A stretch of DNA of 64,000 nucleotides from Bradyrhizobium sp. AUGA SZCCT0283 (GTDB taxonomy: Bacteria; Pseudomonadota; Alphaproteobacteria; Rhizobiales; Xanthobacteraceae): assembly GCF_018130385.1 (NCBI RefSeq), contig NZ_JAFCLU010000018.1, positions 98,037-162,036 of the forward strand. Direction: 5' to 3'. The translations under genes were made by a program, and so were the position numbers. Below the pieces are notes generated by a model. That model saw only the letters and a program-made list of their open reading frames with translations. It ran no database searches and had not been told where the DNA came from. This document shows positions 53,039 to 63,242 of the stretch, piece after piece. The first letter of the stretch is position 1, and every line of letters begins with the position of its first letter.

Positions 53039-53896
53039 TTGAAAGTTATAAGCTGGAACTTGTTGCGTTTGACTGGTGCGCGGGTTGAGGATGTCGCCGC
53101 TCTCGTCAAACGACATCATCCCGACCTTCTCTTCTTGCAGGAAGCGATCGAGGAAATGGCGGATCTACCGACCCTGGTCGGCGGATATTTTTTCCGCGAA
53201 CCGCTGGAAGGCCGCGTTTACGGTCTGGCTGTGTGGAGCCCGCATCCATTGCTGCGGCCCTATGCGCTACGTCTGCCGGTTTCGCAGGTGCCCGGTCGCG
53301 TGCCGCCGCGCGTCGCGCAAATCGTTCAGCTAGGTGACGTGACTTTCGCCAACGTACATCTTTCGCACGGCCAGTTCCTGAACCGGCGGCAACTAATGCA
53401 CATCGCAAATGCCCTCGACGGTCCGGCGGCCATTGTCGGCGACTACAACGCGGTCGGGCCGATCAAGCTGGCTAGCTTCAAGGATGTCGGACCGCGCCAA
53501 TCCACACACAGTCCGAATGACATCATTTCCTTCCGCCTCGATCGTTGCATGGCGCGAGGTTTGCGCTGTTCCTATGCTCGGGTGCTGGCGCGCGGGTCTT
53601 CCGACCATCATCCGATCTTGCTCAAGCTACATACCTTGCCGGTCGTTCAGGTCTCGGACGGACCCGTCACGGCACGCGTTCGGCGCCCCATGCTGCGCGT
53701 GAGCGTGGAAAGATGGCTTCGGGTAATGCGAGAAGCACCCGCCCGCGTTCGCGTGAGGCAGACTTTTTTGGAGGCGCTTGATCTGAAATTGCGGAAAGTG
53801 AAACGCGGTAAGGCAACTCGGCAGCGCCCCAGCCCTGCGAGCAATGACATCACTGCGCGGCAGCGCATCGAGGATCGCGCTCGATCGGAAATTTGA
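53039..53896 (+). CDS. Endonuclease/exonuclease/phosphatase-family protein
   Basis: A 285-residue protein. EEP-fold motifs are present: MKVISWNLLRLTG, DLLFLQEA (catalytic Glu), NVHLSHGQFLNRRQL, VGDYNAVG (Asp/Asn) and SSDHHPILLKL (catalytic Asp-His). Residues 210-285 are a basic extension. The start is TTG at 53039, fixed by the family N-terminus. Members cleave phosphodiesters in nucleic acids or phospholipids. Its place opposite cls would fit a lipid-related role, but that is a guess. Confidence 0.85.
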   Translation: MKVISWNLLRLTGARVEDVAALVKRHHPDLLFLQEAIEEMADLPTLVGGYFFREPLEGRVYGLAVWSPHPLLRPYALRLPVSQVPGRVPPRVAQIVQLGDVTFANVHLSHGQFLNRRQLMHIANALDGPAAIVGDYNAVGPIKLASFKDVGPRQSTHSPNDIISFRLDRCMARGLRCSYARVLARGSSDHHPILLKLHTLPVVQVSDGPVTARVRRPMLRVSVERWLRVMREAPARVRVRQTFLEALDLKLRKVKRGKATRQRPSPASNDITARQRIEDRARSEI

Positions 53897-54813
53897 TAAT
53901 ATACGCCTAACGATCTTCTTCACTAAGGTGGAATTGATGTCTGCCGATGAGCTTGCGGTGTGTCGAGCGATCCGTGCGTTAAGCTAATTGATGGGCGAGC
54001 GGGCTGCTGCCTCAGGTGTCGCAATGGCGTTGGACCTGCAGTTTTTGCGGCAAGCCGGGCGGTGACAGCGGATCAGGCGTCGACCGCGATGACTGCAAGG
54101 CCAAGTTCAGAGTCGCATGGCCGCGACACGCGTCCGCGCTGACGGATGCGGACATCGCGAAGGCGCACGAGATGCGGTGCTGACGGCGATCATCAACATC
54201 GCGGGATCAAGCAAACCTCTTTGGCGGCCAATGAAGGTTAGCGCACGGTCACCATCATGGAAATCATCGATAGGACAGCAACGCTGGCTTGATCAGCATC
54301 ATCGCGCTGGACATATCCAAACTATCGGGATCGTTGGCCCGACACATTGGCAACGCACCGCGCCTCATTTCATTGGGACCGCGCGTTCTAGGCAGGTACG
54401 GCTACGTTCGACGCGGCAAGCAAACGCAATGCAACGGCAAGCCGTCGGGGTCATCTCTGGCGGCTTTTGCGTGTGCGCATCATTCGTAGCGAAGGATGGT
54501 CGCGTCGACGCCAACCCGTTGAAACTCAACTCTGGAGAGACAACAAATGACCTACTCCTGTGCAAAATGATCCTGCCGCGCTCGGATTTCGCAATGGCGG
54601 CCAAACAGGCGAATTTTCGAAGACGCGGCACTCCTGATCGCGCATCGAATTTGCGCAGCGCGGCACAAGTTTGCACTGCCATCAGGTCGACGATTGTGCT
54701 CTCTTTGGCTGCGCGACCTCTCGCTGATCATTTCAGCCCCAGCCCCATCGTCGGCTCGAGAGGGAGCGTTGCCCCGGCGTTGATCCCCACGATTCGCGCC
54801 GGTCGCCTTGTTC
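53897..54813. other. Gene-poor region
   Basis: More than 900 bases. A 266-residue plus-strand frame (54117-54917) and a minus-strand frame (54365-54682) overlap here, but both have skewed composition and no recognisable domain. They probably reflect high G+C rather than genes. Confidence 0.45.
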
Positions 54814-54984
54814 ATGCGTTCACCTGGAGTGGCAGCCTTGGTGCAGAACCTAGTAGCCGGATTCGTCGTGGTGGCTTTGATTATCATGGGCGTGCTTGCC
54901 TACGCCCAGAAACATGAGGGGTGCTTGCACGGGCGCTCGCTCCAAACCTTCAAGCCCTGCGGATCAGTTAGCGTTGACCTGTAG
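54814..54984 (+). CDS. Candidate small membrane protein (56 residues)
   Basis: Starts MRSPGVAALVQNLVAGFVVV, and the hydrophobic stretch (FVVVALIIMGVLAYA) would span the membrane once. The polar tail has two Cys (GCLHGRS, KPCGS). It reads as a normal one-helix protein in otherwise empty DNA, but a ribosome site was not evident. Confidence 0.4.
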   Translation: MRSPGVAALVQNLVAGFVVVALIIMGVLAYAQKHEGCLHGRSLQTFKPCGSVSVDL

Positions 54985-55137
54985 CGCTGGTCGCGACGCT
55001 GCGGCCAACCTCGCGCGATTTGGTGCCCATGATCCCGGGCAAACCCCGGTTCGCCTATCTCCGTCTGCACGGGCCCCTGCTTCTCACCGACTTCCCTGGG
55101 GAGGGCGTTTTTACATGGCCAAGACCCATCTCCGACA

Positions 55138-56919
55138 TCACCCCTCGGGCACCCCAGCTAAACGCAAGCCTTTACAGAACCGCTCCCGCCCGGCAAGGTA
55201 CGCCGGATTGTCGCTTGATTTGGTGTCGCGGAAGCGGCGGATGGTGAAGTTCGGATTGAGCGCCAGCCCCGCCTGTGCGGCGGTCCTTGCCTCGTCCAGC
55301 GACCCAAGCAGCGCCAGCGCGCCGGCGAGCTGAAAATGCGCAATCGGGTGATTGCGGTTGGCCTCAATGCTTCGCCGCAGCCAACTGACGGCTTCGGCAT
55401 CCGCCCCGAGCTGTATCTTGGACCAGCCTACAGTTTGCATCCAGCGGTAGCCAAAGATATCGCGAGGAGAAAGACGGAAAGCCTCGAGTATATGACCTTC
55501 GGTTTCGGCAGCGCGACCCATAAAAAATTTGGCTTGACCGATAACGCCATGAGCAAAGGCCGAATTGGGATTGAGCGCTAGCGCCTGCTCGCATTCCGCG
55601 ATCCCTTGGACCGCGCGGTTTGTAAAAACGTGGACACCACCCAAGACCAAATGGGCCAAAGCATGGTCCGGTGCGAGTGAAAGGGCCTTGATCGCATTTG
55701 TTTCGGCTGCCGAATAGCGCGAGGCCCGGTCGTCAGTTAGCGCGGACGCCCCCATTGCTAGATCGACGCGTGCCATGCCGACCAGGGCTTCGACACTTCG
55801 GGGATCGATTGCCAAGGCTCGCTGGAAAAAGCCGCAAGCCTGGGTCATGTGTTCGGGGGTTACCCCTTTGTTGAACCAAGCGATGCCCTGAAAATAGAGG
55901 TCCATCGCGTCTGGATGCAGCAAACGCTCCGCCCGCCGCGCCTCGGCCTCGATGAGTTGGGTGTTGAGTGTGTTGGCGAGCCGCGACACGATTTCGTCCT
56001 GCATATCGAACAAATCGGTGATGGGTTTGTCGAAGCGATCGGCCCACAGGTGATTGGCGGTCACGGCGTCGATCAACTGCACGTTAATCCGAACTCGATT
56101 ACCCCCACGCTGCACCGAACCTTCCAGCACGTAGCGGATGTTCAACTCGCGCCCGATCTTCTTAAGGTCGACCGCCTTGCCCTTGTAGGTGAACGCGGTG
56201 TGTCGACCGATCACGAATGAGCCCGAGATGCGTGACAAGTCCGTGGTCAGGCTCTCGGTCACGCCGTCAACAAAGTACTCTTGCTCGGGATCGCCACTGA
56301 GGTTGGCGAAAGGAAGCACAACAATGGAAAGACGAGGCGGTGAAGTTGCGCCTAGGCTTGCGCGCTCAGCTTGTGACGTCGGAATATGTTCATCCCAAAC
56401 CACCGCATAGATACGCACCGGACGGGCGATGTTTTTGAGGGTTTGCTCGCCCAGATCGGCGAACGCAACCCCAACCTTGCCTTGGACTTGATCGTAGACA
56501 GAAGACGAGATGCAGATACCGCCCGGTTCTGAGATGCTCTCAAGACGCGCCGCAATGTTAACGCCGTCTCCAAAGATGTCATGGGGCTCGGCAATGACGT
56601 CGCCGATATTGACGCCGACACGCAAAGCAATGCGCCTGTCTTCCGCATCAACGATTGCAAGTTCCTTGGTGCGGGTAATAGCAGCTCGGACCGCTTTGAC
56701 TGCGCTCGGAAACTCCGCCAAGAACCCGTCACCGGTGTTCTTCACGATGCGACCGCCGTGCTCCGCAATCGCGGGCTCGATAGCGGCCGCTAGGAGCGCC
56801 GTCAGCCTGGCATGCGTAGCCTCTTCGTCATTGTGCATAAGCCGCGAGTAGCCCGCGACGTCGGCAGCCAATATCGCCGACAGCCTACGCTCGACCCGGA
56901 CTGACCGCTCTTGCACCAT
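55138..56919 (-). CDS. Class III adenylate/guanylate cyclase with TolB-like and TPR domains
   Basis: A 593-residue protein. The cyclase domain is at about residues 8-180 (RRLSAILAADVAGYSRLMHN with the first metal Asp, RIVKNTGDGFLAEF with the second, GDGVNIAARLESISEPGG). Then comes the domain often called TolB-like (LSIVVLPFANLSGDPEQEYF, RYVLEGSVQRGGNRVRINVQ), and TPR repeats (ALAIDPRSVEALVGMARV, ALALNPNSAFAHGVIGQA). This is a common rhizobial sensor-cyclase layout that turns a protein-contact signal into cAMP or cGMP. The start at 56919 is chosen over 56994 on homology. It is head-to-head with a paralogue. Confidence 0.9.
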   Translation of the reverse strand: MVQERSVRVERRLSAILAADVAGYSRLMHNDEEATHARLTALLAAAIEPAIAEHGGRIVKNTGDGFLAEFPSAVKAVRAAITRTKELAIVDAEDRRIALRVGVNIGDVIAEPHDIFGDGVNIAARLESISEPGGICISSSVYDQVQGKVGVAFADLGEQTLKNIARPVRIYAVVWDEHIPTSQAERASLGATSPPRLSIVVLPFANLSGDPEQEYFVDGVTESLTTDLSRISGSFVIGRHTAFTYKGKAVDLKKIGRELNIRYVLEGSVQRGGNRVRINVQLIDAVTANHLWADRFDKPITDLFDMQDEIVSRLANTLNTQLIEAEARRAERLLHPDAMDLYFQGIAWFNKGVTPEHMTQACGFFQRALAIDPRSVEALVGMARVDLAMGASALTDDRASRYSAAETNAIKALSLAPDHALAHLVLGGVHVFTNRAVQGIAECEQALALNPNSAFAHGVIGQAKFFMGRAAETEGHILEAFRLSPRDIFGYRWMQTVGWSKIQLGADAEAVSWLRRSIEANRNHPIAHFQLAGALALLGSLDEARTAAQAGLALNPNFTIRRFRDTKSSDNPAYLAGRERFCKGLRLAGVPEG

Positions 56920-57143
56920 GGCCCGCAATCCAACCCAGCGCACTGTACGACGGATCAGAGAGGGGTACCAAACGAGTTTTGATGGGATGCCCACCGGCTG
57001 ACGTCGCCTATTGCACTTTTCGGAAGTGAAGAGTCGCGTCGGCGGCGTCCGTTGACCGGGGCAAAGCGGACTTCACCCGCCATCGCGCTCACGTCCAAAA
57101 TGACCCAACCCGGACGTAGGCATAGCCGGACATCGGCCCACAA

Positions 57144-58959
57144 TTGTGCTATATGAACAGTCAATTTCCCCGAGCCCGGGGGTGCATCTTGAGCGACGTG
57201 CACATAGATCGGCGACTGGCGGCTATTCTGGCGGCGGATGTCGCGGGCTCTTGCCGCTTGATAGGGGCCGATGAAGAAGGCACGCTGGCTCAACTGAAAG
57301 CGCTCAGAAAGACGCTTTTCGATCCCAAAATCGCTGAGCATCACGGACGCATCGTCAAGAATACCGGGGACGGCGCTCTCGTTGAGTTCGGCAGCGTCGT
57401 GGATGCCATACGCTGCGCCGTCGAGGTTCAGCACGACATGGCTGAACAAAATATCGATGTACCGCAGGACAAGCGGATCGAATTTCGCATCGGCAGTCAC
57501 GTCGATGATATTATCATCGAAGACGATGACTTCTTTGGTGATGGGGTCAATATTGCAGTGCGTCTCGAAGGGATCGCAGAACCGGGTGGTGTTAGCATTT
57601 CCGACGATGCTCACCGGCAAATCCGTGGCAAAGTGGATATCACCTTTGAGGATATGGGTTCGCAATCGTTGAAGAATATTGCCGAACCGATGCGGGTCTG
57701 GCGCGTGCGCATGGTTCCAGACTTTTCGCCGGCAATGTTAACAAACTCGCCGACCAGGACTGGGCAGCCGCTCGCTCTCCCCGACAAGCCTTCTATCGCT
57801 GTACTGCCGTTCGAGAATATGAGCGACTGCGCCGAGGATATCTATTTTGCCGACGGCATCGCCGAGGATATCATCACCGAGCTGTCGCGCTACCCGGACC
57901 TGTTCGTCACGGCGCGCAATTCCTCGTTCACCTTTCGGGGAAGGGCCGTGCTGATCGCGGACGTGGCGAGGGAAACTCGGCGTGCGGTACGTCGTGGAAG
58001 GAAGTGTGCGGCGCGGCGGCAGCCGCGTTCGAATTACAGCGCAGCTGATCGACGCTCTCAGCGGCAAGCACCTTTGGGCGCAGCGCTATGACCGCGAACT
58101 GCAAGGCGTCTTTGCAATCCAGGACGACGTGACAAGCAGTATCGTGGCAGTGCTGCCAGCGCGGATCGAAGCTGCGGCTACTGAGGCTGCGGCCCGGAAG
58201 AAGGTCGATTCGCTAGAGGCCTACGATTACTTGTTGCGCGGGAAGTACTACCATCACCTGTATGACGCAAAGGCGAACCAGGAAGCCGAAGCCAGCTTCG
58301 ACCGGGCGATCGAACTCGATCCGCGCTTCGCTGCCGCCTACGCCTGGAAAGCCTGCACGCTCGGCCAGGCGCGAATCCTGGGATATCGCAATCCTGCGCC
58401 CAGGCTTTCGGAAATCGCGCGGTTGGCTGAGGCCGCAGCGCGGCTCGACGAGAACAATACCGAATGTCACCGCCTCATGTGCCGCCTAGCCCTGCTTGAT
58501 GGTCTGTTCGCAAAGAGCGAATACCATTTGGAACGCGCCATGGCGCAAAATCCGAATGATCCGCGCCTCGTCGTGCAGCGCGGCATCAACCTGACCTACC
58601 TGGGTGATCCGGTGGCGGCAATACCGTGGATCGAACGCGCGATGCGTCTCGATCCGTTCTCGGCCCATCACTACTATCTCGACCTTGTGCGAGCTTTGTT
58701 CATGGCGGGACGCGCGACCGAGGCGATAGGCGTTTTGGAGCCGATTGAACCAAACCGCTTCGAACACTACGCGTTGCTGGCGGCCTGCTGGTCAACAGTC
58801 GGTGACACACTGGCGGCGCAAGAGGCGGGGCGACGCGCCCTTGCGATGCGCCCAGCCTTTGCAATCGGTTCCTACTTGGAAAGTTCGTTTGCTTGGAAGC
58901 GGCCTGAGGACAAGGCGCGCTTGCGCGATGCGTTGCAAAAGTCGGGGCTACCCGAATAG
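57144..58959 (+). pseudogene. Second cyclase-TPR paralogue, broken by one extra base
   Basis: The first frame (57144-58091) encodes the cyclase domain (RRLAAILAADVAGSCRLIGA, NTGDGALVEFGSVVDAIRCA, GDGVNIAVRLEGIAEPGG) and the start of the TolB-like domain. The second frame (from about 57972) carries the rest: LGVRYVVEGSVRRGGSRVRI, then TPR-type repeats to KSGLPE. An extra G in GAGGGAAAC at about 57970 shifts the frame. Without it, ADVARKLGVRYVVEG joins smoothly. The cyclase domain itself is intact and could still be made alone. The start codon is uncertain (57144 or TTG at 57189). Confidence 0.85.
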
Positions 58960-59294
58960 CCCGCCGTTTTGACGGACTGTTGTCAAAAGTCATCCACGCC
59001 ATCCATCAACTCGACGCGCCTCCTGCCCGCCTGCCCGCGCTGACGAGGTGATCGAACAGGACTGGCCATGACCGCTTGGCACAGATGCGAAGTGAGCGAT
59101 GTCCGCTATTTGGTCGCTATCGGCGGAAAAGCGGACGTCGCGGACATCGCGTTTTTGTAGATGTGGAGGTCATACGAGGCGGGCCGCTGCTAGAGGTGGC
59201 GTGGCGGCAGCGGGAGAGAAGCTTGGCGAGCCGCCCAGGTTCCGCGCGGTTGCTGTGAGCGCATTTCTTCACCGCACACGATCCGCGGGCGGTT
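58960..59294. other. Intergenic region
   Basis: About 335 bases with no convincing gene. It contains fragments of the type AAGCGGACGTCGCGGACATC that also appear near other cyclase genes of this window (AAAGCGGACTTC at about 51218 and 57063), suggesting old duplicated flanks. Confidence 0.4.
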
Positions 59295-59729
59295 CTACTG
59301 CGTCAGATATCTATATGCGACAATCAGAGCCACCATACTCGCGAAAATCAGCAGTGCCGAGAGTGATTTTCGGATCATTGGCCTCGTCGAATGGCGCGCA
59401 GCCGATGGAGCGAGCTGAGGTTTAGGTCGTCTCTGGGAGCGCACGACTTTGCCCTCTGTCGTTGGTGTGCGGGCCTTTGGCTCCGGCGCCGCGCCCACGC
59501 CTCCCATCTCGCTGTAATAAGCGCTGTAGACCTCGCGAACGGCCAGGGCCGTGGACTCGGCCTCGCTCATCGTCTCGAGTCGGGTTCGATAGTTAGTCAG
59601 AAAGCCCTGTGCGTTTGACGGAAGGTCATCGAAACCACCGAGCTTGGCCATCATGAGCCAAGTGGCAAAATCCGCCTCGGCCTTCGTGCGAGCTTTCTTG
59701 GCGATACTGGCGTTGGAGCTAGAGGACAT
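59295..59729 (-). CDS. Hypothetical protein with a C-terminal membrane anchor
   Basis: A 144-residue protein. The N-terminal half is helical (KKARTKAEADFATWLMMAKL, then GFDDLPSNAQGFLTNYRTRL), the middle is basic and proline-rich, and the last 25 residues are one transmembrane helix (LSALLIFASMVALIVAYRYL). The tail anchor puts the N-terminus in the cytoplasm. No family recognised. The start was set at MSSSSNAS; the frame extends to 59756. Confidence 0.6.
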   Translation of the reverse strand: MSSSSNASIAKKARTKAEADFATWLMMAKLGGFDDLPSNAQGFLTNYRTRLETMSEAESTALAVREVYSAYYSEMGGVGAAPEPKARTPTTEGKVVRSQRRPKPQLAPSAARHSTRPMIRKSLSALLIFASMVALIVAYRYLTQ

Positions 59730-59916
59730 GGTGGTCCGATTGGTTCGCCCGCCCAAACTCGCCGGCGTTCATGGCTATCGTTGGACAGTTCGCTTAGTTA
59801 TCGCGGTTGACGTCAAGTGTCCCGCCTCGCGCCTGGCTTGGCGCGCCAGGATTTGCCCTGGCGCCGAAGCCGCCAAGGGCGCTGGACCAAATCAAGGGGC
59901 CTGCCGGCCGGCATCG

Positions 59917-60558
59917 TTGATCCGACCAATCTACTCCTTTGCCGAAGTCGCGTATCTTGAACGAGTCGAAAAGCTCGCTCATAAAACCGTCATTGAAAGG
60001 TTGGTGGCCGCGGTCCGAAGCAAAGATGCCTCGCCAGCTTGGAACGATGTTAGGACCGTACTCTTGAACTTCGATCGCGCAGACCTTCGGGGGCTGGTGC
60101 AAGACCTCTACACTGCGAGCAAAGACAACCGAGCATTCTTGCACGCCCGCCTGGGCTTGGGTTATGATCAGCTCCAGATCTTCAAAGCAAGTATTTCTAC
60201 CTGGATATGCCCAGACTTAATGAACAACCAGTCCGTGTCGGTTTCAAAAGCCAAGAAGGCGTAGAAAGCGATTGGTCGCCCGGAGGGGATGGCGGAGCTG
60301 TCGATATTTTATTGCGAAGAGGCATTCGGCTTTCTAGAATCCTGCAGCATGGAAGATGAAAGCTACTTTGCTGCTCTGATCCGCATGTATGGACGGTCCC
60401 TCGAATTTGTATCGAGCCTACCTGCTGCCGAGCGCGGCACCTATCACGAGCGTCTCGACAAGCTTAGATCACGCAGGAGCCACGTCGGCTGGGGGGTTCA
60501 GGATGAGCTCAATAGCCTTTGGTACGCTGCCGCTCTGGACGAGCAACAGAGTGAATGA
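59917..60558 (+). pseudogene. Small hypothetical gene interrupted by a stop codon
   Basis: One frame reads LIRPIYSFAEVAYLERVEKL, DLYTASKDNRAFLHARLGLG, then SKAKKA, a TAG stop at 60262-60264, and continues in the same frame as KAIGRPEGMAELSIFYCEEA to LNSLWYAAALDEQQSE. Both halves look like one ordinary protein. The stop therefore interrupts the gene, unless the second half is restarted at the ATG at 60289. Family not named. The TTG at 59917 is the likely start. Confidence 0.6.
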
Positions 60559-61276
60559 CGGCTCCTTCTGCTGGATGAGGTGATCGACGAAGCGGCGCGA
60601 ACATTGAAGCAGCGGGTGGGTTGCCCATGGTGGAGCGTGCGCCGCAGCCACGCTGGATCTAGGAGCAACGCGATTTAAACTTCGCGTCCAACTGCGAACA
60701 GCTTTCGGAATAATGCTTCGGATATCCATGATCGATGATCTCTGGGCACAATGATGATCGGCGGAACTTGATGATAGCGCGGCGCTGAAATGCAGATAAT
60801 ACAAGGACCGCCGACCTGATGAACGAATAATGTACTGTCTTCTGCAGCGCAAATATCGCTAACGGTACGAACTCGGACTCGCCCACGCATTTTTCGCCAA
60901 GGTCTGTTGTTGAGGGCAGACCGGAAGCAACTGGACGACGGCAAAAACGTCTCGAATGACCACTGCGGAAGTGACCTTTCGTTCGTCGGGTCGCTTCGCA
61001 CCTCAGCGGCCGTTCACGCAATGGCGTTCTGCTGGATCGCCGCCAATTGCCGCAACGCAGGGTGGCAGCTTGGCTGCTGGTCGAGGTCCACTTACCTCGT
61101 ACGCGGTATCTTCCTGCGGCTACTGCGCATCCCTAATGCCTGATATAATCAGGATCTTCCGGGTTCATCTGAGGAACGCCGGCTAACATGAAAAATTGAT
61201 CCCCGGAGGAGCGCAGCCGCCCGAAATGGCCGCGGGTTGGCGATTCCAAATGAGCAAAATCCGAAGGGGAGAAGCC
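60559..61276. other. Gene-poor region upstream of the TRAP binding protein
   Basis: About 700 bases. Frames on both strands (60469-60852, 60659-61021, 60907-61143) overlap one another and show no family features. The promoter of the binding-protein gene should lie at the right end. Confidence 0.45.
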
Positions 61277-62368
61277 ATGAAACGTCGTCAATTTCTGAAA
61301 ACAGCGGGCGCTGGTCTTGCCATGTCCGCCGCCATTGCTGCGCCAGCCATCGCGCAGTCGATGCCTGAACTGAAGTGGCGCTGCACAACAAGTTGGCCGA
61401 AGTCGCTGGATGTGCCCTTCAGCGCATCAGAGACGATTTCGAAATATGTCGCGGAAGCCACCGACAACAAGTTTCAGATTCAGCCCTTCGCAGGCGGTGA
61501 GATCGTTCCAGCACTGCAGGCGGTCGATGCAGTGGCCAATGCAACGGTCGAGATGTGTCACACCGCCGCCTATTACTTCATCGGCAAGGATCCGACCTTC
61601 GCACTCTATTGCTCCATTCCGTTCGGGCTGAATTCGCGCCAGCAGAATGCTTGGTTCCAAGATCACGGTGGCCAGGAAATGCTCAACGAATTCGGCAAGA
61701 AGTACAACTTATACGGCATTGCGGGCGGCAACACGGGCACTCAGATGGGCGGCTGGTTCCGAAAGGAGATCAACAGCGTAGCAGACCTCAGCGGACTCAA
61801 AATGCGTATCGGCGGTTGGGCAGGCAAAACGCTTTCCAAGCTTGGTACCATCCCGCAGCAGATCGCGGGTGGCGACATCTATCCGGCATTGGAAAAGGGT
61901 ACTATCGATGCGACCGAATGGGTCGGCCCCTACGATGATGAGAAGCTCGGCTTCTATAAGGTCGCCAAGTATTACTATTTCCCCGGCTGGTGGGAGGGTG
62001 GCACGGCGCTGCACTTCTTCATCAATTCGGACAAGTGGGACGCCCTGCCGAAGGCTTACAAGTCGCTACTCACTGTGGCCTGCGGCTATGCCAACATGGA
62101 CGTTCAGGCGCGGTATGATGCGCGCAACCCGCTGGCGCTCAAGCGCCTCGTGGCAAACGGGGCACTTCTGCGTCCGTTCAGCCAGGTGGTGATGGAAGCG
62201 TGCTTAAAGGCCTCCAACGAGGTCAATGCCGAAGCTTCTGAATCTAACCTCGACTTTAAGAAGATTTACGATTCACAGATGGACTTCCGAAATGACGAGA
62301 ACCTCTGGTGGCAGGTTGCGGAGTACTCCTATGAAAGCTTCATGATCCGCACGCGCCCTAAGGGCTGA
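61277..62368 (+). CDS. TRAP transporter substrate-binding protein (DctP family), orphan
   Basis: A 363-residue periplasmic receptor with a twin-arginine signal (MKRRQFLKTAGAGLAMSAAI). The mature part begins at about MPELKWRCTTSWPKSLD. Family blocks are FAGGEIVPALQAVDAVANAT, GNTGTQMGGWFRKEINSVAD, LSGLKMRIGGWAGKTLSKLG (the arginine that binds the carboxylate), GGDIYPALEKGTIDATEWVG and WWEGGTALHFFINSDKWD. GGGGAGAAG precedes the ATG. No DctQ or DctM gene lies in the window around it, so the permease must be elsewhere or lost. The ligand is probably an organic acid. Confidence 0.92.
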   Translation: MKRRQFLKTAGAGLAMSAAIAAPAIAQSMPELKWRCTTSWPKSLDVPFSASETISKYVAEATDNKFQIQPFAGGEIVPALQAVDAVANATVEMCHTAAYYFIGKDPTFALYCSIPFGLNSRQQNAWFQDHGGQEMLNEFGKKYNLYGIAGGNTGTQMGGWFRKEINSVADLSGLKMRIGGWAGKTLSKLGTIPQQIAGGDIYPALEKGTIDATEWVGPYDDEKLGFYKVAKYYYFPGWWEGGTALHFFINSDKWDALPKAYKSLLTVACGYANMDVQARYDARNPLALKRLVANGALLRPFSQVVMEACLKASNEVNAEASESNLDFKKIYDSQMDFRNDENLWWQVAEYSYESFMIRTRPKG

Positions 62369-62655
62369 ATGACACTGCGACCTTATGCATAGTTCGCGGC
62401 CGCGCCGCTTCGTGTTTCCCCGGCCGGTGCTGCAACCCGATCGCCGCACGGCCCCGATACAAAGCGTGTCGTCTCAAACTGACGGTGGTCCAGTCGATCC
62501 GCACATTTTCGCGCAGGCTTTATCAAAGAGCCTCGCTTGATCCGTCCAGGCTTGGGACACTCACTCAGTCGAACCAGCGCGTCTCTTCGAGGTGTCAGCG
62601 AAGAGTGAACCAGCGCCGGATTGTGGAGTTGGGGCTGAAGAAGAAGTGAGGCCGC

Positions 62656-62739
62656 CTACGACCGAAAAGCGTCGAGGGTGTGGGTAACAAGGATGCCGAC
62701 GCTAAGAGCGACAAGAAATGCTGTAATAGCTTCAAACAT
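62656..62739 (-). CDS. Candidate 27-residue membrane microprotein
   Basis: MFEAITAFLVALSVGILVTH followed by TLDAFRS: one amphipathic-to-hydrophobic helix with a polar end. From memory, very short proteins of this pattern (MFE-A-I/V-AF...H-.DA.R) are common in Bradyrhizobium, which supports it. GGAAAC is 4 bases upstream. No other gene competes for this stretch. Confidence 0.5.
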   Translation of the reverse strand: MFEAITAFLVALSVGILVTHTLDAFRS

Positions 62740-62915
62740 AGGGTTTCCAACCAATGGCCCAAGCATGATACTAGCTCGTTACACAGCCAAAATGATTCGA
62801 GAGCAGCGCAGCGGTTCTGTTGTGACTGGTGATTCTCGGCAACGGTTCTGCTGACAGAAGGACGCCATCGCAGAAATCCCGCCCGGAGCAGTAGAGCTGG
62901 GCAGAAGGCCAAGAA

Positions 62916-63242
62916 ATGATCAATTTGCGCCTTGCTGTTCCTGCGGTTATGGCCGCTGCCGCCGTGGCAGGGTCCTTTACCTATTTGGTTAGCCCGCCGA
63001 TCGCTCAGGTCGAAGTCGATCAGCGATTGCCACCGACCGGGCTCAACTTAAGAGGCCCTGACACGACGGCTTCAACAAGCGTTTACGAGTATCCAAGTGC
63101 GGATGAGAAAGCAGCCGCGGCCTACTTGGAGGCCGACAAGGCGATCCTAAGGCGAGCACCGACTGCGCAAGCGTCCGCCGATGAGCCGCCAATCACGAGA
63201 CCTATCCCCTTACCCAAGCGGCGGCCGATCGCGCGCCCCTAA
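62916..63242 (+). CDS. Small exported protein with a proline-rich tail
   Basis: A 108-residue protein. Residues 1-30 form a signal or anchor (LRLAVPAVMAAAAVAGSFTY). The rest is polar and ends in a proline/arginine-rich tail (PITRPIPLPKRRPIARP). It includes ADEKAAAAYLEADKAILRRA, which is helical. AAGGCC lies 8-10 bases before the ATG. No family recognised. Composition is ordinary for the region. Confidence 0.6.
   Translation: MINLRLAVPAVMAAAAVAGSFTYLVSPPIAQVEVDQRLPPTGLNLRGPDTTASTSVYEYPSADEKAAAAYLEADKAILRRAPTAQASADEPPITRPIPLPKRRPIARP

Noticed and set aside
54117..54917. A 266-residue open frame
   Set aside because: No domain, uneven composition, no ribosome site, and overlapping frames on the other strand; treated as chance.
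57060..57140. Possible operator between the divergent cyclase genes
   Set aside because: Fragments like AAAGCGGACTTC recur elsewhere in non-promoter positions, so they are more likely old duplicated flanks than a binding site.
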